Source: Actinacidiphila sp. DG2A-62
GTDB taxonomy: Bacteria; Actinomycetota; Actinomycetes; Streptomycetales; Streptomycetaceae
Assembly (NCBI RefSeq): GCF_035825295.1
Contig: NZ_JAYMGI010000002.1
Span: forward strand, 7,392,001 to 7,456,000
DNA length: 64,000 nucleotides
Reading direction: 5' to 3'
Of the stretch, positions 41,573 through 50,277 are shown piece by piece. The translations under genes and the position numbers were made by a program. Under the pieces are notes generated by a model, which was given only the letters and a program-made list of their open reading frames with translations, had not been told where the DNA came from and did not search any database. The first letter of the stretch is position 1; the number at the start of each line of letters is the position of its first letter.

Positions 41573-41884
41573 GTGATCCCCGGAGAGATCCTTCACGGCG
41601 ACGGACCGGTCGTGCTGAACGCGGACCGCCCGGTCGCCCGGCTGACCGTGCTGAACACCGCCGACCGGCCGGTCCAGGTCGGTTCCCACTACCACTTCGC
41701 CGAGGCCAACCCCGGCCTGCGGTTCGACCGCGCGGCCGCCCGCGGCCTGCGGCTGAACATCGCGGCCGGCACCGCCGTCCGCTTCGAGCCGGGCATCCCC
41801 GCGGAGGTCGAGCTGGTGCCGATCGCCGGGGCGCGCGTCGTGGCGGGCCTGCGCGGCGAGACCGGAGGCCCCCTCGATGGCTGA
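41573..41884 (+). CDS. ureB: Urease beta subunit
   Basis: The 103-aa protein starts at GTG 41573, 8 nt after ureA, with GAGGG upstream, and begins IPGEILHGDGPVVLNADRP. Family motifs VLNTADRPVQVGSHYHFAEA, LNIAAGTAVRFEPG and VPIAGARVVAGL are present. Its end overlaps the ureC start by 8 nt, consistent with coupled translation of enzyme subunits. Confidence 0.97.
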   Translation: MIPGEILHGDGPVVLNADRPVARLTVLNTADRPVQVGSHYHFAEANPGLRFDRAAARGLRLNIAAGTAVRFEPGIPAEVELVPIAGARVVAGLRGETGGPLDG

Positions 41885-43598
41885 ACTGTCCCGCGCCGTA
41901 TACGCCGACCTGTACGGGCCCACCACCGGCGACCGGGTCAGGCTCGCCGACACCGACCTGGTCGTCGAGGTCGAACGCGACCTGGCGGGCGGCCCGGGCC
42001 TGGCCGGCGACGAGGCCGTCTTCGGCGGCGGCAAGGTCATCCGCGAGTCGATGGGCCAGGGCCGCGCCACCCGCGCCGAGGGCGCACCCGACACGGTGAT
42101 CACCGGCGCGGTCGTCCTGGACCACTGGGGCGTGGTCAAGGCCGACGTCGGGATCGCCGACGGCCGCATCACCGCTCTCGGCAAGGCCGGCAACCCGGAG
42201 ACCATGGACGGGGTCCACCCCCGTCTGGTCATCGGCCCCGAGACCGAGGTCATCGCCGGCAACGGCCTGATCCTGACCGCGGGCACGATCGACGCCCACG
42301 TGCACTTCATCTCCCCGACCCTGATGCACCAGGCGCTGGCGTCCGGCGTCACCACCGTGATCGGCGGCGGCACCGGACCCGCCGAGGGCACCAAGGCCAC
42401 CACCGTCACACCCGGCGGCTGGCACCTGGCCCGGATGTTCGCGGCCCTGGAGGCGTACCCGGTCAACGTCGGCCTGCTCGGCAAGGGGAACACCGTCAGC
42501 CGTGCCGCGATGCACGCCCAACTCGCCGGCGGGGCGATCGGGTTCAAGATCCACGAGGACTGGGGGGCCACCCCGGCGGCCATCGACGCGTGCCTGACGG
42601 TGTGCGACGAGACCGGGGCGCAACTCGCCATCCACACCGACACCCTGAACGAGGCGGGGTTCGTCGAGGACACCCTCGCCGCGATCGCCGGACGCGGCAT
42701 CCACGCGTACCACACCGAGGGCGCGGGCGGCGGCCACGCGCCGGACATCATCACCGTGGTCTCCCACCCCAACGTGCTGCCCTCGTCCACCAACCCCACC
42801 CGGCCGCACACCCTCAACACCGTCGAGGAGCACCTCGACATGCTGATGGTCTGCCACCACCTGAACCCCGCCGTGCCCGAGGACCTCGCCTTCGCCGAGT
42901 CCCGCATCCGGCCCTCGACCATCGCCGCCGAGGACGCCCTGCACGACCTCGGCGCGATCAGCATCATCAGCTCCGACTCCCAGGCGATGGGCCGCATCGG
43001 CGAGATCGCGCTGCGCACCTGGCAGACCGCGCACGTGATGAAGCGCCGCCGCGGCGCGCTGCCGGGCGACGGCCGCGCGGACAACCACCGCGCCCGCAGG
43101 TACGTCGCCAAGTACACCATCAACCCCGCCGTCGCCCAGGGCATCGACGCCGAGGTCGGCTCCGTCGAGACCGGGAAGCTCGCCGACCTGGTGCTGTGGT
43201 CGCCGGCGTTCTTCGGAGTCAAACCGCACCTGGTCATCAAGGGCGGGCAGATCGCCTACGCGCAGATGGGCGACGCGAACGCCTCCATCCCCACACCCCA
43301 ACCCGTGCTGCCGCGGCCGATGTTCGGCGGCGTGGGCGCGGCCCCCGCGGCGAACTCCGTCAACTTCGTCACCAGCGCGGCGATCGACGCCGCGCTGCCC
43401 GAACGCCTGGGCCTGGGCAAGGCGTTCACCGCGATCCACAGCACCAGGGAGGTGACCAAGGCCGACATGCGCGAGAACGACGCCCTGCCGCGGGTCGAGG
43501 TCGACGCCGACACCTTCACGGTGCGCATCGACGGCGAGGTGGTGGAGCCGGCTCCGGTCGCCGAACTCCCCATGGCCCAGCGGTACTTCCTCTTCTGA
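41877..43598 (+). CDS. ureC: Urease alpha (catalytic) subunit
   Basis: The 573-aa subunit holds the dinickel site: His141 and His143 in DAHVHFISP, the carbamylated Lys224 in GFKIHEDWG, His253 in AIHTDTLNE, His279 in AYHTEGAGGGHAPD, and Asp367 in IISSDSQAMGR. Flexible-flap Cys326-His327 is in VCHHLN. Length and motifs are those of an intact enzyme. ATG 41877 lies within the end of ureB and the stop overlaps the ureF start by one base. Confidence 0.99.
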   Translation: MAELSRAVYADLYGPTTGDRVRLADTDLVVEVERDLAGGPGLAGDEAVFGGGKVIRESMGQGRATRAEGAPDTVITGAVVLDHWGVVKADVGIADGRITALGKAGNPETMDGVHPRLVIGPETEVIAGNGLILTAGTIDAHVHFISPTLMHQALASGVTTVIGGGTGPAEGTKATTVTPGGWHLARMFAALEAYPVNVGLLGKGNTVSRAAMHAQLAGGAIGFKIHEDWGATPAAIDACLTVCDETGAQLAIHTDTLNEAGFVEDTLAAIAGRGIHAYHTEGAGGGHAPDIITVVSHPNVLPSSTNPTRPHTLNTVEEHLDMLMVCHHLNPAVPEDLAFAESRIRPSTIAAEDALHDLGAISIISSDSQAMGRIGEIALRTWQTAHVMKRRRGALPGDGRADNHRARRYVAKYTINPAVAQGIDAEVGSVETGKLADLVLWSPAFFGVKPHLVIKGGQIAYAQMGDANASIPTPQPVLPRPMFGGVGAAPAANSVNFVTSAAIDAALPERLGLGKAFTAIHSTREVTKADMRENDALPRVEVDADTFTVRIDGEVVEPAPVAELPMAQRYFLF

Positions 43599-44323
43599 TG
43601 GCGCGCGGGACGCCTGACGGCGCGGCGTCGGCGGACGCGGTGGCCGACGCCCGGACCGCCCTGCTGCTGCTCGCCGACGGACGCTTCCCGGCCGGCGGCC
43701 ACGCGCACTCGGGCGGCGCGGAGGCGGCGGTCGTCGACGGACGGATCCGTGACGCCGCCACGCTCGCGGACTTCTGCCGGGGAAGGCTGCACACCCAAGG
43801 ACTGGTCGCCGCCGCACTGGCCGCGGCGGCGACCGCAGGCGGCGACCTCCTCGCGCTCGACGAGGCCTGCGACGCCAGGACGCCCTCGGCCGCGCTGCGC
43901 GAGGTCTCCCGGCGACTCGGCCGGCAGCTGATGCGGGCCGCCCGGACGGCGTGGCCCGACCCCGCCCTCGACCGCCTGGCCGCCGCACGGCCGCGCGGGG
44001 CGCACCAGCCGGTGGTGCTCGGCGCGACCGCCCGGGCGGCCGGCCTCGGCCCGGCCGACGCCGCCCACGCCGCCGCCTACGACAGCGCCGGCTCGCCGGC
44101 CACCGCGGTGGTCCGGCTGCTCGGCCTCGACCCCTTCGACGCCGCCGCGGTCCTCGCTCGGCTCGCCCCCGAGATCGACCAGGTCGCCCGCGAGGCCGCA
44201 CGGCACGCCGTCCGCGCCGTCGCCGAGGGCGAGACCGCGCTGCTGCCGGCCGCCTCCGCGCCGATCCTCGACATCGCCGCGCAGGCGCACGCCGCCCGGC
44301 CCGTCCGGCTGTTCGCCTCATGA
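43598..44323 (+). CDS. ureF: Urease accessory protein UreF
   Basis: The 241-aa all-helical chaperone helps UreG and UreD deliver nickel. Recognisable are LLLLADGRFPAGGHAHSGGAEA near the N terminus, the AARPRGAHQPVVLGATARAA region and the C-terminal part with DPAxAxLxLARL-like DAAAVLARLAPEIDQVAREA. The ATG overlaps the ureC TGA by one base (TGATG). It is Ala-rich, as usual for streptomycete UreF. Confidence 0.93.
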   Translation: MARGTPDGAASADAVADARTALLLLADGRFPAGGHAHSGGAEAAVVDGRIRDAATLADFCRGRLHTQGLVAAALAAAATAGGDLLALDEACDARTPSAALREVSRRLGRQLMRAARTAWPDPALDRLAAARPRGAHQPVVLGATARAAGLGPADAAHAAAYDSAGSPATAVVRLLGLDPFDAAAVLARLAPEIDQVAREAARHAVRAVAEGETALLPAASAPILDIAAQAHAARPVRLFAS

Positions 44324-44403
44324 CCTCCCGGGCGGTCCGGGAGGCCCGGGCGGGCCGGGCGGGCCGGCAGGTCAAGGCGTCCGGCTCCGGCCGCCGCACC
44401 CCG

Positions 44404-44459
44404 CCGTGGCCCCGCGGAGCCGCTCCACCCTCCGTGGCCCCGCGGAGCCGCCCCACCCC
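44404..44459. repeat. Two-copy 28-bp tandem repeat between ureF and ureG
   Basis: Two nearly identical 28-bp units (44404-44431 and 44432-44459), each starting CCGTGGCCCCGCGGAGCCGC, occupy much of the unusual 184-bp ureF-ureG gap. Each contains the palindrome CCGCGG and may form an mRNA hairpin. Confidence 0.7.
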
Positions 44460-44507
44460 CCGTGCCGGCAGCGCCGGACACGCCGTCCCCCGGCCGAAGG
44501 AGCCGCC

Positions 44508-45176
44508 ATGCACCTGGACCACCCCGAGGTCTTCCCCCAGCGGTACGCCCACACCGCGACGCCCGGCCCGCGCGCGCTGCGCATCGGGCTCGGCGGCCCG
44601 GTCGGCTCCGGCAAGACGGCGACCGTCGCCGCCCTGTGCCGGACGCTGCGCGACGAGATCGGCATCGGCGTCGTCACCAACGACATCTACACGCGCGAGG
44701 ACGCCGAATTCCTGCTGCGGGCCGCTGTCCTGCCGCCGGAGCGGATCACCGCGGTCGAGACCGGCGCGTGCCCGCACACCGCGATCCGCGACGACATCTC
44801 GGCCAACCTCGAAGCCGTCGAGGATCTGGAGAGCGCCGCCGGCCGGCTGGACCTGGTGCTGGTGGAGTCCGGCGGCGACAATCTGACCGCCACCTTCTCC
44901 AAGGGCCTGGCCGACGCGCAGATCTTCGTGATCGACGTGGCCGGCGGCGACGACATCCCCCGCAAGGGCGGCCCCGGCGTCACCACCGCCGACCTGCTCG
45001 TGATCAACAAGGTCGACCTCGCCCCGTACGTCGGCGCCGACCTGGACCGCATGGCGCGCGACGCCGCGGACCAGCGCGGTGACCTGCCGGTGGTGTTCAC
45101 CTCCGTCAACCGCGGCGACGGCATCGCGCCGATCGCGGCCTGGGTGCGCGAACGGCTCGCCGCGTGGGCGCACTGA
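44508..45176 (+). CDS. ureG: Urease accessory GTPase UreG
   Basis: The 222-aa SIMIBI GTPase powers nickel insertion. P-loop GGPVGSGKT is at residues 29-37, the Ni/dimer motif C-P-H in ETGACPHTAIRDD, switch regions VESGGDNLTATFS and IDVAGGDDIPRKGGPG, and NKVD as guanine specificity motif. ATG 44508 follows GAAGGAG. It is separated from ureF by an unusual 184-bp gap with repeats and overlaps the ureD start by 13 nt. Confidence 0.98.
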   Translation: MHLDHPEVFPQRYAHTATPGPRALRIGLGGPVGSGKTATVAALCRTLRDEIGIGVVTNDIYTREDAEFLLRAAVLPPERITAVETGACPHTAIRDDISANLEAVEDLESAAGRLDLVLVESGGDNLTATFSKGLADAQIFVIDVAGGDDIPRKGGPGVTTADLLVINKVDLAPYVGADLDRMARDAADQRGDLPVVFTSVNRGDGIAPIAAWVRERLAAWAH

Positions 45177-45976
45177 GCGGCGTCCGCGCGACCGCGCGGA
45201 TCAGGGCGGTCGCGGCGGGCCCCGGCGACAGCACCGCGCTGCCGCTGCTCGCCGGGGACGGTCCGCTCGCCCTGCGCAGGACCCGCGCGCACGGAGCGGG
45301 CGCGGCGGTCACCGTCGTCGGCGCGATGAGCGCGCCGCTCGGCGGCGACCGGCTGCGGATCGAGGCCGAGGTCGCCGCGGACGCGCGGCTGACGGTCGGC
45401 TCGGCCGCCGCGACCGTCTCGCTGCCCGGCCGCGAACAGGACCCGGCGGCGTACGAGGTGCGGCTGGCCGTCGGGCCGGGGGCGGAACTGCGCTGGCTGC
45501 CCGAACCGGTGATCGCCGCCCGCGGCAGCGACCTGCGGATGACCACCGTCGTCGACCTCGCCCCCACCGCGCGCCTGGTGCTGCGCGAGGAACAGATCCT
45601 CGGCCGGCACCGGGAGACCTCCGGCCGCCTGACGTCGCGGCTGACCGTGCGGGTGGCCGGCCGCACCCTGCTCGACCAGGAGGTCTCCTTCGGCCCCGGC
45701 GCCGCGCCCGGCTGGGACGGTCCCGCGGGTCTCGCCGGCTACCGCGCCGTCGGCCAGCTCCTGCTCGTCGGGCCCCCCGCGCCGGGGCCTTCCGCGCCGG
45801 GGCCTTCGGCGCCGGACACGCCCGCGCTGCTCGACGCCGGCGGGCACGGCCGCGCCGCCCGCACCCCGCTGGCCCTGCCCGGCATCGACGGCCCCGGGCG
45901 GGCCGTGCTGGTGACGGCGGTCGCCGCGGACGGCCGCCGCCTGCGCTCGCTGCTGGAACAGGCGAGAGCGCTGTGA
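45164..45976 (+). CDS. ureD: Urease accessory protein UreD
   Basis: The 270-aa scaffold protein binds apo-urease. It starts at GTG 45164 inside the ureG end. Family features are LRRTRAHGAGAAVTVVGAMSAPLGGDRL, SAAATVSLPGREQDPAAY, WLPEPVIAARGSDLRM, and LREEQILGRHRETSG. A Pro/Ser repeat (GPSAPGPSAPD) interrupts the C-terminal third. Last gene of the urease operon; ureE is absent, as commonly in streptomycete urease operons. Confidence 0.92.
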   Translation: MGALSGVRATARIRAVAAGPGDSTALPLLAGDGPLALRRTRAHGAGAAVTVVGAMSAPLGGDRLRIEAEVAADARLTVGSAAATVSLPGREQDPAAYEVRLAVGPGAELRWLPEPVIAARGSDLRMTTVVDLAPTARLVLREEQILGRHRETSGRLTSRLTVRVAGRTLLDQEVSFGPGAAPGWDGPAGLAGYRAVGQLLLVGPPAPGPSAPGPSAPDTPALLDAGGHGRAARTPLALPGIDGPGRAVLVTAVAADGRRLRSLLEQARAL

Positions 45977-46396
45977 CCACCGCGGAGGAAGCCGCCCGAC
46001 GCGGGTGACGTCAGCGTCGGCGGCGGCTCCTGCCGGCCGCGTCAGCGGGACGCGCGTGCTCCGCGGAGAAGCTCGCCGCGACGCGCGGTGGGCGCAGCCA
46101 CGGAGGGACCGTTCGGCGGCGGTCGGCGCGCTCGATCCGGTGAACCCGCGGGGCGGGCCCGGCGCCTGCGGGGCCCCGCGCGACGCGAGCCGTGATGCTG
46201 AGGGAGGGAGCGCCGGCGGCGGCGCGCCGTGGGCGGGCAGCGCTGGGTGGCGACGGCGGGCCCGGCGCCGTAGCTCCCGGTCACGGCGAGCGGCCGGCAG
46301 CCGGCGGTGGCCCGGTCGGACCGTCCGCAGGGCGGAGGCAGCGGGAGGCGCCGGGAGGCAGCGGGAGGCAGCGGGAGGCAGCGGGAGGCGGCGGGG
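45977..46396. other. Spacer between urease and carotenoid operons
   Basis: About 420 bp without a supported gene. The right end carries six 10-bp repeats listed separately. No clear terminator hairpin or promoter stands out, although a crtY promoter must lie here. Confidence 0.45.
46331..46390. repeat. Six tandem 10-bp repeats, Shine-Dalgarno-like
   Basis: Units of GCGGGAGGCA (first and third slightly changed) run head to tail for 60 bp and end 6 nt before the crtY start. Each has GGGAGG, close to the anti-Shine-Dalgarno complement, so the leader offers several ribosome-docking sites in register of ten. Confidence 0.75.
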
Positions 46397-47758
46397 ATGG
46401 CGCTGGACGCGGATGTGGTGATCGTCGGCGCCGGCGCCGCGGGACTGTCGCTGGCGCACCGGCTGGCCGCCCCGCGCTTCGCCTGGCCGGTGGACGTCCT
46501 GCTCCTCGACGCTCCCGCCGCCCTGCGGCCCCCCGAACGCACCTTCTGCTACTGGGAGGACGGCGGCGGGGAGTACGACGCCGCACTGGCCGCCCAGTGG
46601 GACCGGTTGCGGCTGCGCGCCCCGGACGGCCGCGACGTCCTGGTCCGCCTGGGGTCCGCGCGCTACAAGATGCTGCCGTCGCGCTCCTTCGAAGCGTGGG
46701 CCGGGCAGCGGATCGCGGCCGCGCCGTGGGTGCGCCGCGCGGCGGCCGAGGTGCGGGAGGTCCGCGACGACGGCGCGGACGGCGCCCGCGTCGTCGGGCT
46801 CGACGCCCACGGGCGGCCGGCCGCCTGGCGGGCCCGCTGGGTCTTCGACTCCCGGCCGCCGCCCGCGCGGCCCGCGCGCACCCGGCTGCTCCAGCACTTC
46901 CGCGGCTGGTTCGTGCACTGCGAGCGTCCCGCCTTCGACCCGCGCGCGGCGGACCTGATGGACTTCCGCACGCCTCGGCCGGCGCGCGGCGTGTCCTTCG
47001 GGTACGTCCTGCCGCTGGGACCGCGCGACGCGTTGGTGGAGTACACCGAGTTCTCCCCGGCGGTGCTGGACGACGCGGGCTATACGCGCGCGCTGCGGCA
47101 CTACACCGAGGAGGTGCTGCGCCTCCCGCCCTTCCGTGTCGAGCGCCGCGAACAGGGCGTCATCCCCATGACGGACGCCCGGCCGTCCCGCCGGGCGGGC
47201 GCGGCGGTCTTCCGCGTCGGTGCCGCGGGCGGGGCGACCCGGCCGGCCACCGGCTACACCTTCGCGGCCGTCCAGCGGCAGACCCGCGAGGTGGCGGCGG
47301 CACTGGACGCGGGCCGCACCCCGCTGCCGCCGCCCGCGTACCCGGCCCGCGCGCTGGCGATGGACGCGGTGCTGCTGCGCGCCCTCGACACCGGCCGGGT
47401 GGACGCGGCCGCGTTCTTCACCCCGCTCTTCGCGGGCGTTCCGGCCGACCGGCTGCTGCGCTTCCTCGACGGACGCACCGGTCTGCGCGAGGACCTCGCC
47501 GTGGGGCGGCGCACCCCCGTCCTCCCGATGCTGCGCACCGCGCTCGAACTGCCGCTGCTCCGGCGCCGCCCTCCGGCCGGGGACCGCCGGGACCGCCCCG
47601 CTCCGCCCCCGCCCTCGTCCCCGGCGTCCCCGGTGTCCCCGGCCGATCGTGCCGCCGGAGCGAGCCCGCGCGCCGAGGCGCCCGCCGCCGGAGCGCGCCC
47701 CCGAGAACCACTCGCCGAGCCCCACGCCCCCCTGCCCGAGGAGGACCACGGCCCATGA
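46397..47758 (+). CDS. crtY: Lycopene beta-cyclase (CrtY type)
   Basis: The 453-aa flavoprotein forms beta-ionone rings on lycopene. N-terminal dinucleotide fold DVVIVGAGAAGLSLAHRLAA, then PERTFCYWED, DFRTPRP with VSFGYVLPLGPRDALVEYTE, the GVIPMTDARPSRR block and GAAGGATRPATGYTFAAVQRQ are the CrtY signatures. The C-terminal 60 residues are a Pro/Ala/Arg tail beyond the usual length. ATG 46397 sits behind a repeat-encoded GGGAGG. The stop overlaps the crtT start (ATGA). First gene of crtYTU. Confidence 0.95.
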   Translation: MALDADVVIVGAGAAGLSLAHRLAAPRFAWPVDVLLLDAPAALRPPERTFCYWEDGGGEYDAALAAQWDRLRLRAPDGRDVLVRLGSARYKMLPSRSFEAWAGQRIAAAPWVRRAAAEVREVRDDGADGARVVGLDAHGRPAAWRARWVFDSRPPPARPARTRLLQHFRGWFVHCERPAFDPRAADLMDFRTPRPARGVSFGYVLPLGPRDALVEYTEFSPAVLDDAGYTRALRHYTEEVLRLPPFRVERREQGVIPMTDARPSRRAGAAVFRVGAAGGATRPATGYTFAAVQRQTREVAAALDAGRTPLPPPAYPARALAMDAVLLRALDTGRVDAAAFFTPLFAGVPADRLLRFLDGRTGLREDLAVGRRTPVLPMLRTALELPLLRRRPPAGDRRDRPAPPPPSSPASPVSPADRAAGASPRAEAPAAGARPREPLAEPHAPLPEEDHGP

Positions 47759-48600
47759 CACCGCTGCGGGACACCGGACGCCCAGACCCGTCCGACCCGT
47801 CCGACCCGTCCGACCCGACCGGCTCAGTCGGCCTGTCCGGCCTGTCCGGCCTGTTCGACCCGTCCGGACTGTCCGACGCCTTCGACCGCGCCGCGCCGCG
47901 CTACGACCGGCTCACCGCCGTCAACCCCGGCTACCGCGCCGACCTCAGACGCTCCGCGCGCCGACTGGCCCTGCCCGGACGGGGCGCCGGACTGCGGCTG
48001 CTGGACCTGGGCTGCGGCACCGGCGCGTCCACCAAGGCGCTGCTCGCCGCCGCCCCCGACGCCGAGATCGTCGCCATGGACGCCTCGGCCGGGATGCTCG
48101 CCCGCGCCGCCGCCAAGCGCTGGCCGGCCGGCGTGACCTTCGTGCACGCCCCGGTCGAGCGGCTCGCCGAGGCCGCGGTCACCGGACCGTTCGACGCGGT
48201 GTTCGCCGCCTACCTGTTCCGCAACCTCGCCGACCCCGACGCGGGCCTGGCCACGGCGCGCGACCTGCTCGTCCCCGGCGGCCGGCTGGCGGTGCACGAG
48301 TACACGCTGAGCGGCCGGGCGGCCCACCGGGCGGTGTGGCGGGCGGTCTGCGCGGCCGTCGTCGAACCCGCCGGCGCGCTCGCCGGCGACCGCGGCCTCT
48401 ACCGCTACCTGCGCCGCAGCGTGCTGGAGTTCGACACCGCGGGCGCGTTCGCCGGACGCGTGGCGGCGGCCGGTTTCCGCGACGTGCGGGCGCTGCCCAT
48501 GCCGGGCTGGTCGACCGGCATCGTGCACACCTTCGTCGGCCGCGCGCCGTCGGTCCGCGCGCGCACCGCGGCGGGGGCGACGCGGACGGCGGCGCGGTGA
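47755..48600 (+). CDS. crtT: Methyltransferase of the carotenoid cluster (CrtT type)
   Basis: The 281-aa UbiE-like protein has motif I LRLLDLGCGTGASTKALLAA, VAMDASAGMLARAAAKRW and the PGGRLAVHEYTLS motif, then RYLRRSVLEFDTA and PMPGWSTGIVHTFVGRAP. The first 40 residues contain a short repeat of Asp-Pro-Ser (from a 9-bp DNA repeat) and Gly-Leu-Ser. It stands between crtY and crtU, as in S. griseus and S. coelicolor; its exact reaction in isorenieratene synthesis is not settled. Overlaps ATGA with crtY and GTGA with crtU. Confidence 0.92.
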   Translation: MTPLRDTGRPDPSDPSDPSDPTGSVGLSGLSGLFDPSGLSDAFDRAAPRYDRLTAVNPGYRADLRRSARRLALPGRGAGLRLLDLGCGTGASTKALLAAAPDAEIVAMDASAGMLARAAAKRWPAGVTFVHAPVERLAEAAVTGPFDAVFAAYLFRNLADPDAGLATARDLLVPGGRLAVHEYTLSGRAAHRAVWRAVCAAVVEPAGALAGDRGLYRYLRRSVLEFDTAGAFAGRVAAAGFRDVRALPMPGWSTGIVHTFVGRAPSVRARTAAGATRTAAR

Positions 48601-50216
48601 GCCGCACGCCGCCCCGCCGGCCCCTGAGCGCGAGCCGGACGGCTGCCGTGCGGCGCTCCGCCGGCCTCGTCGCGGGCCGCGGTGCCGGCCCCGCGGGCCC
48701 GGGGCGGGACCGCCGGGCGGAGGTGCTGCCCGCCGCGCCCGGCCGGCCGCGCCTGGACGCCGAGGACCCGCCCCTCGTCGCCGTCGTCGGAGGCGGCATC
48801 GCGGGGCTCGCGGCGGCCACCGGTCTGGCCGAACGGGGCGCCCGCGTCACCCTGTTGGAACGCGAGGCGCAACTCGGCGGCCGGCTGGCCGGCTGGCCGA
48901 CCGTGCTGTCCGACGGCACGGCGGTCACCATGAGCCGCGGCTTCCACGCCTTCTTCCGCCAGTACTACAACCTGCGGGCCCTGCTGCGCCGCGCGGACCC
49001 CGGGCTGGGCATGCTGACCGCGCTGCCGGACTACCCGCTGTGGCACGCCGGCGGGCTGCGCGACAGCTTCGCCAAGGTGCCCCGCACCCCGCCGTGGAGC
49101 GCGCTGGGATTCGTCGCGCGCAGCCCGTCGTTCGCCCTGCGGGACCTGGCGGCCGTCAAGGCGCGGGCGGCGCTGCCGCTGATGGACGTGCGGGTGCCCG
49201 AGGTCCACGAACGGCTGGACGGCACCAGCGCGAGCGCGTTCCTCGACGCGATCGGCTTCCCCGCCGCCGCCCGGCACCTGGCCTTCGAGGTGTTCTCCCG
49301 CAGCTTCTTCGCCGATCCGGACGAACTGTCCGCCGCCGAACTGGCGTTGATGTTCCACATCTACTTCCTCGGCTCGTCCGAGGGCCTGCTCTTCGACGTG
49401 CAGGCCGAGCCGTTCCCGCAAGCCCTGTGGGAGCCGCTGGCGGGGTACCTGACCGAACTCGGCGCGCGGCTGCGCTGCGCGGCGCCGGTGCGGACGGTCC
49501 GGCCGCTGGGCGACGGCCGGGTCGCGGTGGACGGCGCCGTCTACGACGCGGTGGTGCTCGCGCTGGACACCGGCGGCCTGCGCGCGGTCGTCGCCGGCTC
49601 GCCCGGCCTCGGCGGCCCGCGGTGGCGGCGGGACGTGGCCGCGCTGCGCACCGCGCCGCCGTTCCTGGTGTCCCGGCTGTGGCTGGACCGCCCGGTCGCC
49701 GGCGAGCGGGCCGGGTTCCTCGGCACCAGCGGGTACGGTCCGCTGGACAACGTCAGCGTCCTGAACCGCTGGGAGGGCGAGGCGGCGCGCTGGGCCGCCG
49801 CGACCGGAGGGTCGGTGGTCGAACTGCACGCCTACGCCGTCGAGCCGGCCGCCGACCGCGCGGCTGTCCAGCGGCGGGTGCGGGAGGAGCTGCGCCGCGT
49901 CTACCCGGAGACCCGCGGCGCCCGCGTCGTCGACGCCCGGCACGAGTGGCGGGAGGACTGCCCGCTGTTCCCGGTGGGCGGTCACCGGCGGCGACCGGGC
50001 GTCCTCACCGAGGACCCCGCGGTGGTGCTGGCCGGGGACCTGGTCCGCACCGGGCAGCCGGTCGCCCTGATGGAGCGCGCGGCGACCTCCGGGTTCCTCG
50101 CCGCGAACGCGCTGCTCGCCCGGTGGGGCGTGCGCGGGCAGACCCTGTGGACCGTGCCGGCCCGCGGCCGCAGCGGTGCGCTGCGCGCCCTGTCCCGTGT
50201 CCTGTCCCCGCGCTGA
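48597..50216 (+). CDS. crtU: Carotene desaturase/methyltransferase, isorenieratene synthase (CrtU)
   Basis: The 539-aa FAD protein converts beta-carotene end rings to aromatic phi-rings. The start GTG 48597 overlaps crtT. After an Arg-rich 60-residue N terminus comes the FAD motif VVGGGIAGLAAATGLAERGA, then SRGFHAFFRQYYNLRALLRR, the family block EVFSRSFFADPDELSAAELAL with MFHIYFLGSSEGLLFD, and ends with ALMERAATSGFLAANALL for FAD contact. These are CrtU signatures. Last gene of the plus-strand carotenoid operon; a short hairpin separates it from the convergent operon. Confidence 0.95.
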   Translation: MSRTPPRRPLSASRTAAVRRSAGLVAGRGAGPAGPGRDRRAEVLPAAPGRPRLDAEDPPLVAVVGGGIAGLAAATGLAERGARVTLLEREAQLGGRLAGWPTVLSDGTAVTMSRGFHAFFRQYYNLRALLRRADPGLGMLTALPDYPLWHAGGLRDSFAKVPRTPPWSALGFVARSPSFALRDLAAVKARAALPLMDVRVPEVHERLDGTSASAFLDAIGFPAAARHLAFEVFSRSFFADPDELSAAELALMFHIYFLGSSEGLLFDVQAEPFPQALWEPLAGYLTELGARLRCAAPVRTVRPLGDGRVAVDGAVYDAVVLALDTGGLRAVVAGSPGLGGPRWRRDVAALRTAPPFLVSRLWLDRPVAGERAGFLGTSGYGPLDNVSVLNRWEGEAARWAAATGGSVVELHAYAVEPAADRAAVQRRVREELRRVYPETRGARVVDARHEWREDCPLFPVGGHRRRPGVLTEDPAVVLAGDLVRTGQPVALMERAATSGFLAANALLARWGVRGQTLWTVPARGRSGALRALSRVLSPR

Positions 50217-50239
50217 ACCCCGCCCCGGGGCGGCGCTGC

Positions 50240-50259
50240 CGGGGGCCGCCCGGCCCCCG
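50240..50259. terminator. Hairpin between convergent carotenoid operons
   Basis: A 9-bp G/C stem (50240-50248 and 50251-50259) with a 2-nt loop, between the crtU stop and the end of the Rieske gene. Able to serve both directions. Confidence 0.5.
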
Positions 50260-50277
50260 AGAGAATGCGACGAGGCG

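Noticed and set aside
40392..45173. 1593-aa open frame on the minus strand across the urease operon.
   Set aside because: Antisense of ureABCFG and the fucosidase end; it spans several real genes and has shadow composition.
44687..47761. 1024-aa minus-strand frame across ureG, ureD and crtY.
   Set aside because: Same reason: runs through real genes and intergenic repeats with no homology signal.
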